Below, piece after piece: positions 55,976-64,000 of a stretch of 64,000 nt of DNA (within the stretch, counting starts at the first letter, position 1; each line of letters opens with the position of its first letter). Under the pieces are notes generated by a model. The model was given only the letters and a program-made list of their open reading frames with translations. It was not told where the DNA came from and ran no database searches. The DNA is taken from assembly GCA_023014365.1 (NCBI GenBank), contig JAEBUN010000009.1:310001-374000 (forward strand). Direction: 5' to 3'. Made by a program: the position numbers and the translations under genes. The DNA is from Lepiota brunneoincarnata (taxonomy: Eukaryota; Basidiomycota; Agaricomycetes; Agaricales; Agaricaceae).

Positions 55976-57433
55976 TTATACATTCCAGCCGTTAGACTGT
56001 TGACCAGGACTTGACCAACCAGCAGTGGCACCGCTCGACCATGATGCAGCGTTTGGGCTTGAGCCCCAACCTGTAGTGTTAGAGCTACTCCGCTGTCCAG
56101 GGCTCGCGCCACCCTGTCCCCACTGACTTGCCGAGCCACTCCATGCATTTGTGGGTGGAACGGAGGCCGCAGGTACTGACCAACCCCCTGCCTCTGCGCT
56201 AGTGCCGTTTGGCTGTGGCTCATTCCCCATCACGTCCAACTCCGGCTGTGTTTTCAAGCCATAGATAAGGTTAGCCAGTTTTGTTTGTAATTCAGCAAGG
56301 CCCTGTGGGTGTAGACGATCAGAACGGCACAGTGGGGCCGGGCTAGGTGAATGCTGTCCAGGGCTGACCTTCATAACAACTTCTTGAGGGCTCAGGCTTC
56401 CATCAGTCTCCACCTCAAAATAGAATTTGGTGGGCTTTGCGTTATAGTCGAAGGGTTCGTCATCTCGCGGGGGCTCCTCCTCTTTTGCGTTTTCGCTCAA
56501 GGGCCATTCCGCCTTGATATCATTTTCGTACCAATGCGAGGTATGCCGTAGTTTGTTGTGTGGATCATATTCAAAGGCAATAGCGGAGCATGGTGACCAC
56601 TTGGCGTGTTCTTTTGCAATACCCTGCGTTTGGGTGAGGGAGGACCCCGAGGCAAATGAATCATGCCAACCTTCTTTGCGGTACACTTGATTTTCAGCTC
56701 TTGACCTTTGCGGATCTTGCAGATTAAGACAGGTGATGCACCTGGGTCGTCTGTGCGGCAGTAGTAGTCTATGAGCGGACACGCAGAGGTAATCAACTTA
56801 CTTTTCCCCACTGGGTGGCCAAAGTACTCTCCTCGTTTGGACAACTCCTCTCCTGGGTCGGCTTGCTTGCTGGTCTTGGTCCTCGGGAAAAGGAATGACT
56901 TCGAGATGGTTACTGGTCACATTCATTGTGTTATCGTCATGACACGCGACGTGGAGCTGGAGCATAATAGAGCAAAACGAACATCCTGCAAGACATGTGC
57001 AGTCCTGGTCGCCGATAATTCGAGTAAGCTTAAAATGGGAATCCGCAAGGAGGAGGACTGACCCTCGTATATCGTATTGCTTCATCACAATTCGAGCTCA
57101 ACAGGGGCACCTGGCCCAGCCTATGGGCAATGAATTCATCAGGCAGTACGGTGTCGTTGGTCTCAATCTCCACCATGTCAATGGCTAGGTCGAGGTAGTA
57201 TAAGTACTTGAAATCCGCAGGACCAAAGTACACACCGACTGTCGGAAGATCTGCCATCATGACTCGTCGAAACGAGTTGGCGAAACTAGGCAGGATATCG
57301 AGCCTCGTTGGAAACAGTATGGGACCAAGGAGGCGACTTACGCGAGGTCGACATTTTCAAGTACAAAGTTTACCTTGTCCTTAGTTAGTTCTCGGATCCT
57401 AACAGTAGGTTCCAGCTCTTCTTGTGCTTGCAT
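55976..57433 (-). CDS. RPB3: RNA polymerase II subunit RPB3 with Trp/Gly-rich tail
   Basis: The alpha-like subunit of RNA polymerase II. It starts [20 protein letters not shown] and [45 protein letters not shown], then [20 protein letters not shown]. The zinc site is [17 protein letters not shown] (CxCx3CxxC, as in yeast Rpb3). Then come [79 protein letters not shown] and [20 protein letters not shown]. Beyond the conserved core is a tail of about 80 residues rich in Gly, Ser, Asn and Pro with seven tryptophans, most in GW or WG context ([38 protein letters not shown]). The chosen ATG is the one that leaves the standard N-terminus. Confidence 0.94.
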
Positions 57434-58514
57434 CGCAATGCGTTCTATCCTGAGATTGGGAGTTCGAAATGAGCGGAAATGGAGGTCGGGGGCTTTGGTC
57501 CTAACAGGGACAAACAGTCTATTCCGAGGCCTGTGGCTCGGTTGATTTGATTTCATATCTTTCCAAGCTATACTCTCCCTGGAGCACAACGTGCAAGGCC
57601 ATCTTGTGACCCTGTGTCTACATAAAGACGCGATAACATAAATACCGCGTTGGCATCTACTCCTCGGTGTACGGACAGGGCCTTGTTGTGCCCCTCTCCT
57701 GTCTGCGCACCGTCCTCCCTTGGGATATGTTTGATGTACATGAACCTTCCAGATCTATCTATGTACACCTTCGAGTAAGGGACGGATCGTCCACCCGAGA
57801 TCGCACCCGATGCACGCATATAGTGTTATAGATGGACCCATATATCCTTCCGCGCTCTAATGACACGCCCAAGAGGACGACGAGCAATAGCCATGAGCCT
57901 CAGGTTCCCACGACAAGAGAAGACTCATTGACTATATGCGGAAGTTGCCGTGCGACTTGTCTCCTCGGGTCAGTTCTGGAGGTGTGATATTCCACGCACG
58001 ACGAGAACTGGTGCCCGAGTCGGAGATTTCACACCCAGCGGAATAGAGAGGTGATTTTTCACGGCCTACTGTGATAGATGATGATCATAAATGATTCTTC
58101 TAGCTTCTTTTTTGGAGTAGCGGGGCATCGCTCTTTCTTGAGAAGGCGCCGAACGCTATCCTCCAACATGTCGGACCGACGACAGAAACTGAGTACCGAA
58201 GTCAGCCAAAAACAAAGGCTGATTGTCAGTGGGTGAACGTTTGAACCTTCGGCTAGCCCTCGGTTGGAACCCACAAATGGTGCTACACCTGTTGATGAAC
58301 TGAATAAGAAAAACCGCGGAAAACCTCGTTATCCGCGGCCATACGGAAATTCGGTGTTGTTCAAGAGATCATTCATTCTGGTCTAAGCGCTGTGCCCGAT
58401 TATGACACTGGAAGGGGGTTTTCCGCCGCAGGGTGACAGCGTCCTCCTTGCTATATAATAACTACTGACAATGTGTATCCCGCCACCATTCGTTCCACCG
58501 TTTCCACCCTCCGT
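57434..58514. other. Intergenic region between RPB3 and the acyl-CoA ligase
   Basis: About 1.1 kb holding two divergent promoters. A minus frame at 57568-57819 (83 codons, containing SGGRSVPYSKVYIDRSGRFM) has no recognised domain; it may be chance or a small unknown gene. No RNA gene seen. Confidence 0.45.
58451..58459 (+). promoter_or_regulatory. TATA element of the acyl-CoA ligase gene
   Basis: ctatataat lies about 56-64 bp before the preferred ATG at 58515, and only about 12 bp before the ATG at 58471. This spacing favours the later start codon. Confidence 0.45.
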
Positions 58515-61364
58515 ATGTCGTGGACTCCAAAACGTACTCTGGCAGAGAGTAGGTCTCTCTTCCTTCACCTCTCCCTCGTACCCCCCCTGCTCACCAGCTC
58601 CAGCCGAGGCCATTTTGTGTGCCGCAGGAAATATTCACGAGACTGAAACAACCGTCGTCGATGGAAGACTTTACCGCACCTACAAAAATTTGTGGCCTTC
58701 GTGCCGAAACTTCTGGTTGTCAGCCGTCAACCAATATGCAGATCGGACCTACATTGTTTACGAGGATCAGCGCCTCACTTACCGACACGTTCATGAACGC
58801 GCTATCAAAGTAGCGACACTGTTCCGCAGAGTTTATGGAATACGCAAAGGTAAGTCAGCTTTGGTGTCGAAAACTTGAACAAGTTATTAATGTACACCGC
58901 TACTGCTGATAGGGGATAGAGTTGGCATATGCTCGCGTAACCACCCGGACTACCTGGTCGTCTTTTGGGCATGCCGTACGTCCTCATATGCGTCTTTAGA
59001 TCAGGCCTCTCATTGACATCGCATATACCAGACCTTATTGGCGCAGTTGCCGTACTAGCCAATGCGTTCGTCAGCATCATTGCTTTTCTTTACCCCGCCC
59101 TGATGTGCTCTTGCAGATGGCTACCTCTAGGACCCCTCCAACACTGCCTTGCTACATACAGGATGCAGGCTGGTGATCGTTGACCCCGAACGTGCTGGCA
59201 TTCTAGAGCCAATAACCTTCCAGCTACGGGAGGAGGTGGGAACAGCGGCTGTTCCTCGTCCTCGACCGCAGTGACCACTCCGGGAAGAACATGGAGTCAT
59301 TTGATAAAGTTCTCGACGGGTATCCCGGGGGATGCGATATAGTAGATCTGTTAAGCGAGGACATCCAGATTGATCCTGAAGATAATGCGACGATTATATT
59401 CACATCAGGTACTTTACCCCAATAGCCTTTACGTTCTTAGCCCCCGTAAACTGGCCTTTTTTTTTCGCAGGAACAACAGGCCTGCCAAAAGGCGTTCTCA
59501 GCACCCAACGACAATTCCTGACTAATGTTCTAAACGTGAGTATGAAACATTGCTTGATTTCGCTCCACTGAATCCAACCTCAGGTTCTTGCGGGTGGTTT
59601 CAGAGCGGCACTGAGAAGAGGAGGGCCATTACCCAATGTCCAAAGGCCTGGGCCTCAAGCAGGAGCCCTTGTTGCCGTTCCACTCTTCCATGTGACTGGT
59701 TCGACGAGCTACTCGGTTAGCCCATCCTTCCCCATGCTGCCGCCCTGGTTGATCAGATAATCGTTTAGATGATGGCGACATTAACAGGCATGAAAATCAT
59801 TCTTACCCGGAAGTGGGTAACCGAGGATGGTAAAGCACAGAACTAGTCTTCAATGCAAGGCAGTATTTTTTGACTTTGTGGTATTTCTTTTGCAGCCGTG
59901 AGGTATGAGGATAATCACCAACTGTAAGAACCGTCGGTGACCGCCATGCAGATTAATCAAACAGGAGAATGTCGGTGTCGCCGGAGGGTGAGTTCCTGCT
60001 AGAGTATAGTCCATATTGTAGGCTTATTGTCGTCCGATAGTGTCCCATCTATGGTGGCAGATCTCACGGAGAGCTCCCTTGCGGGACATCCACTTGAGGG
60101 GTTGTTGTTTGGAGGCTCTCCTGCACCTGAATCATTGGTTCGGCGAGCTCGAACGGCCTTCCCGAATGCTACTCTGTATGCTTACCTCTTTCAAACCTTT
60201 ATTATTCTATCGCTCATTTCGCGGAAATAGGACACAGGGATATGGCCTTACAGAAACAAACTCAATCGCTGTCTCGGTAAGCCTATCCCGATGTTCTAGT
60301 AACCAGACATTGTTCAATAAGGTTTAGATCGCTGGTGACGATTACAGTTCCCGGTCCACGAGCACGTAAGTATTTTGGCTTTTATCCCCCGCTTCCCAAC
60401 TAAATGATTGTCAGGGGTTTGGCGAGTCCTGTGAACGAGATCCAAATAGTTGCAGGTGGAAGATGCCTCCCTTCAAATGGCATTGGGGAAGTTTGGCTGT
60501 AAGTAGTCAAGCACTTATCCTTTGTGTTGACACTCGCCTAACCCCGTTTCTGTACAGACGAGGGCCAAATGTTATGAAGGGCTACTGGAATGATCCAGGT
60601 TCGTCAAAGATCTCCCAGAGAAATATCCTTGACCGAATGGTGCCGATGTCCGGCAATGTCAGGAGCAACTGATCGAGTTATCACCAAGGATGGTTGGTTG
60701 AAAACGGGAGATCTCGGCTATCTCGACGAAGAGGGCTTCCTTTACATCAAAGATCGACGTGAGTTTCTTATTCCTCTGCTTCTGTCGACTTGACTGAATT
60801 AGACGACCTTCATCCAGTGAAAGATATTATCATTCGTGGTGGCGAGAACGTGGTACGTGTTCTAGTGTGGAGCTGGAGCTGGACAGCTTACCGGAATTCC
60901 CAGGACTCCGTGTCAGTGGAGAATGCGCTATATACTGATCCTCGGGTTCTGGAGGCCGCGGCGGTTGGCGTCCCCGATGAACGTTTAGGAGAACTGGTGG
61001 CTGCAGTTGTCTCAATAAAGCCTGCCTATCAAGGATATGTCACAGAAGCCTCACTGATGGTTATCGCGCGCCAGAAGTAGGTCGCTCATCAAACGTACCT
61101 CGACCGATTTCACACGGGGACTGATTCACTGCGTTCAGCCTCCCTAGGTTCGCGGTACCAGTGATGATTGTGATCCTGAACGAGCCATTTGGTAAGTTCG
61201 CGGTATTCCTTTCGTGTAGGGCAGTCGGTGACTGATACGGACGGGATATAGAGCATACACCATCAGGAAAGATCATCAAGGGCGAGCTACGCAAGATTGC
61301 TAGGCGGCAATGGGAAGACCGTCGTCGCAATGGGACTGGACGTGAGCCTTTGGCAAACTTATGA
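58515..61364 (+). CDS. AMP-dependent acyl-CoA synthetase/ligase
   Basis: An adenylating enzyme of the ANL family; activates a carboxylic acid with ATP and joins it to CoA. Exon 1 from ATG 58515 ([11 protein letters not shown]) joins across an intron to [20 protein letters not shown]. The body has [39 protein letters not shown], the nucleotide-binding loop [97 protein letters not shown] and [20 protein letters not shown]. The C-terminal domain has [31 protein letters not shown] and the catalytic-lysine region [20 protein letters not shown]. About sixteen exons. No targeting signal is obvious. Substrate unknown; medium- or long-chain fatty or aryl acids are possible. Confidence 0.92.
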
Positions 61365-61648
61365 AGTAGTCTTAGCCCCACACCATTTTCTCCTCTCTTT
61401 TTCTCTTTGGGCTTTTTGGTGTCTGGTTCCATGCACATGTAACATTATCATTCTTCCTTTCACCTACGGTATTGCTATCGTACACATATTTACCGGATTG
61501 TGGCATTGTCGCCGTGGATATATATACCAACTGTACGATTTTTTCCACCAGATTCGTCACCAGACAGGACTTCTTGAATAATTGGAGGGGAAGGGCGCTC
61601 TACGGCTTATACGAATTGTAATGTAGGTCTATCTATGTATTCTATTCC

Positions 61649-63052
61649 TTAGTCGAACCACTGTTGTAGTCCATCGTACACGACGAATATGATCCCGCTG
61701 CTTGGGACGCTCTTTGCCACTGTCATTCCACAGCCGGAATAAAATCCTTTTAACCCATGCGCTTGATACATGCTGGAAACAATCCTCCAGAATGTGCTCG
61801 GGGCTGTGTTCCAGGCCTTGGACAAGGGAGACCACAATGCTTCTTCAGTCTGGACTGCACTTTTAATGGTGTCAGCAGGATAGAAAAGGAATGCTCCAGC
61901 AGCACCTGCCGCCGCTCCGGCTATTGCGGATTCCCACGGGAGTCGGGGGTAGGCTGAGGTCGATCCCAATTCCCTGCGGCCCCTTCAGGAAGCAGCTTAA
62001 GTCTTCGATCTTGTAGAGCACTAGCAACCATCTCTTTAACGACGAACCAGACTGCACAACCCCCTGTTTCGCGGAAGATGGTCCCAGTTTGGCCCAGCCA
62101 GAATCCTTTGAGACCATGATCGCGGAGAATAGAACGAATGATGGAGAGAGCACCTGGTGGGTTGGGGGAGTGATTGTGTTTCAAGGTGAACGTATGTAAT
62201 GGGGAAAGGGATCTAAGGGTGGTGAGACTATGGGTCGAAGATCTGGAAGTAGAGGGTAGGAAGGAAGGAGTAGAGGTACCGGGGCGAGCTGGATAAGGAA
62301 GAGATTCTATTGTGGGTAGAGACGCAGGTGAAGGGTTGGAGCGGTGCCGAAAGAGTTGAGAATGCATATTCATCTTTTGGACTTGTATTCTGCATTTGAT
62401 AAGCTCTATGGGTGTCCTGATGAGTGTGGATAATTCATTGAGCCATTTTTCCAACGGTTTGCAAAGGAGGAAAAGGAACATACAGAATAAAACTTGTAGT
62501 GAATCCAGCACCGGCTGCCGCTACACCCAGTTGTGGGATAGTAAGTGGAGGTTTCTTGGTACCTCCGCGACGGGGAAGTCCATAGGACTGGATCATGCTC
62601 TGAAAAGAAGAATAGGAAAAGAACAGGGCAGCCGTTTGGGCCATGGAACCAATAAGGGGTATGGACACTCCCTAACCAGATTGATGCGTCAAAGCCGAGC
62701 TAGCAAACTGAAGAGAAGCAAACATACACGGTACAGTCCTCGAAACCCTTCCCTCCTCCATGTCTGGTTCAAATAATCCAAAGGTCCATGAAATACTACC
62801 CCAGGGCCTCCTTCTACAGAATGCAACAGCTGTGCTTGTAGTCTCACTTTGGCAAGGTCAAAAGGATATTCGAAAATCTCAGCAACCATGCCTGCAACCT
62901 ACCGTGACAGTTTAGGAGATTTATCGGATAAAGTTCTGTAACAACGAACACACACTACCATAGGCTATCTCGTTAAGGGCCTCTCCCGCAGAAATCCCAA
63001 GCCAGTCGCGAGGGCTGCCGTCCAAAGATTCCTTGAGCACATTCTGACCCAT
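61649..63052 (-). CDS. Mitochondrial carrier, ORT1/ARG11-like
   Basis: An inner-membrane solute carrier with three repeats. Exon 1 is MGQNVLKESLDGSPRDWLGI and SAGEALNEIAYGS. Repeat 1 has the signature FEYPFDLAKVRLQAQLLHSV and REGFRGLYRGVSIPLIGSMA. Repeat 2 has TPIELIKCRIQVQKMNMHSQ and DHGLKGFWLGQTGTIFRETG. Repeat 3 has AGAAAGAAGAFLFYPADTIK and HGLKGFYSGCGMTVAKSVPS. The three Px[DE]xx[KR] motifs are therefore PFDLAK, PIELIK and PADTIK. Between the repeat 2 signature and its second helix there is a Ser/Pro-rich insertion of about 70 residues (LPYPARPGTSTPSFLPSTSR), unusual for this compact family but seen in fungi. By resemblance it exports ornithine for arginine synthesis; basic amino acid or carnitine carriers are alternatives. 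Confidence 0.89.
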
Positions 63053-63348
63053 TCTCCTCCACCTTCTAGGACAGAACAGGTTTAAAGAGTGGATACCAGG
63101 AGCAGATGTTAGACGGATGCTATTCAAGCCTTGTTATCCATCGCTGATACTCTCTGATCAATAATTGGTGTTTAAGCCGAGTATTTGAGTTGAATGGTTG
63201 GTGGATATGAACCGGATGGCTAAGCATGGAGAAAATAGTTTGATCACGTGATCTTTCGGTGACTGCAATCCACTCGAGGAGTCGAGGTTGATGCCTCTGC
63301 CACGAACAACCTCGATGATTTACTTGGAACCTACTGGAAGATACATCA

Positions 63349-64000
63349 ATGGAATTAAACGAAGAAATATCAACATGGAGCTCCGCTGAATTGCATCCTT
63401 ATCTCTCTCTCTTCCATCAGCACCTACAACAAATCCAAGAGCATCTCAAAGGCATAGCACATCAGGATGCGTATTCTCCATCCGTCGTAGGAAATGTCCT
63501 ATGGACTGGGGCAGAGAAGAATACATTCTTCCATGCTCTATCTGTCTATTCTCGTTTTCGACCTGACCTCATCGCCGTCTGCGTTGGGACAAAGAACGAG
63601 GTGGAGGTGATGGAGTATCTTAGCATGTTGGAAGAGGGCTCACGGAACTACCGGGTGGGAGTGTCCTGCCGGAGAGAGCTGCCCATTGCCCACGAAGTTT
63701 CAGATTCTTGGGTTGCTTGGGAAGAGAATAGTGCAGAAAGACTACGTGCAAACGAGGAACGTTGGACTGAGCTGCCCTCGGAAGGTGACACAATGATGGG
63801 TCGGAGATATGAGGCAGATGAGGCTGCCAACGGAGTGTCTGGCTATGATACACAGTCCGGCTCTATTCGTGCAACTTCACTAGGCGGCGTAAACCGATTA
63901 ACACATGGCCATCTTTTCGTATTGGGTTCTATCTTAAAGCGAGGAGAAGATAAACAACCTGGATCCGTTGAGGAAACAGCGCCTTCAACATTGTCAGCAG
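63349..64000 (+). CDS. SANT/Myb-type protein, RRN5-like (3' end outside window)
   Basis: A partial gene cut by the right edge: 217 uninterrupted codons from ATG 63349 to the end. The diagnostic part is NVLWTGAEKNTFFHALSVYS and RFRPDLIAVCVGTKNEVEV, followed by MEYLSMLEEGSRNYRV. This resembles the SANT-like domain of RRN5-type subunits of the RNA polymerase I upstream activating factor, where an [F/W]xALSxxSRxRPDLI block is followed by short helices. The following text is acidic and low in structure (EENSAERLRANEERWTELPS). It diverges from the carrier gene across about 300 bp. The domain call is moderate; without the C-terminal part, another chromatin SANT protein remains possible. Confidence 0.6.
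   Translation, partial: MELNEEISTWSSAELHPYLSLFHQHLQQIQEHLKGIAHQDAYSPSVVGNVLWTGAEKNTFFHALSVYSRFRPDLIAVCVGTKNEVEVMEYLSMLEEGSRNYRVGVSCRRELPIAHEVSDSWVAWEENSAERLRANEERWTELPSEGDTMMGRRYEADEAANGVSGYDTQSGSIRATSLGGVNRLTHGHLFVLGSILKRGEDKQPGSVEETAPSTLSA

Noticed and set aside
57568..57819. 83-codon minus frame upstream of RPB3
   Set aside because: No domain, and it does not splice sensibly into RPB3, whose own N-terminus is complete from 57433.
58471..58514. Start of the acyl-CoA ligase at ATG 58471
   Set aside because: It lies only about 12 bp after a TATA element and its frame gives a Pro-rich stretch that does not splice in phase to the conserved N-terminus, while ATG 58515 does.

Overview
The window is nuclear DNA from a filamentous basidiomycete, most likely an Agaricomycete. 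Nearly every gene is broken by short (about 45-70 nt) GT-AG introns. The gene set is typically fungal: a Zn2Cys6 regulator, CBM1, a KRE6/SKN1-type GH16, a PL14 lyase, MSY-type MscS channels, a NACHT relic with the LHASFHDFLL motif, TLG2, ERG8, NAR1 and RPB3. The sequence alone does not let me name a species. Coding coordinates run from start codon to stop codon and include introns. I rebuilt splice sites by eye, so internal exon borders are approximate unless stated.

Layout. 0.4-3.5 kb: Zn2Cys6 transcription factor (+). 3.6-5.2: eIF5-mimic protein (-). 5.6-7.0: PP2C phosphatase (+). 7.2-9.7: PNS1-type choline-transporter-like protein (+). 9.9-10.9: uncharacterised four-TM protein (+). 10.9-16.4: three cell-wall genes in a row, namely a membrane-anchored GH18 chitinase (-), a small secreted CBM1 protein (+) and a KRE6/SKN1 GH16 protein (-). 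16.7-19.4: GTPBP1-like GTPase (-). 19.8-21.9: NFKBIL1-like coiled-coil protein (+) with two apparent frame breaks. 22.9-23.8: dead NACHT gene in a gene-poor stretch that reaches 26.7. 26.8-28.8: membrane RING-H2 E3 (+). 29.2-30.7: ferrochelatase (+). 30.9-32.8: phosphomevalonate kinase (+). 33.3-35.4: vacuolar amino acid transporter (-). 35.7-37.0: PL14 lyase (+). 37.2-39.3: NAR1 (+). 40.1-41.9: TLG2 syntaxin (+). 41.9-46.5: gene-poor, framed by a 29-bp perfect inverted repeat. 46.5-55.7: two MscS-type channel paralogues (+) enclosing two paralogous four-TM genes (-). 56.0-57.4: RPB3 (-). 58.5-61.4: AMP-dependent acyl-CoA ligase (+). 61.6-63.1: mitochondrial carrier (-). 63.3 to the right edge: start of a SANT-type RRN5-like gene (+).

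Most of the window is ordinary housekeeping or wall metabolism in alternating orientation, with intergenic gaps of 170-800 bp. The points that deserve a second look are: the MscS/4-TM double duplication; a Trp/Gly-rich RPB3 tail; an apparent 8-nt microexon in ferrochelatase; the inverted repeat flanking a gene desert; the NACHT relic; a RING finger with a very long internal loop; a PL14 lyase that looks GPI-anchored; and the broken frames in the NFKBIL1-like gene. I found no convincing tRNA, rRNA or CRISPR feature, and no intact transposon.
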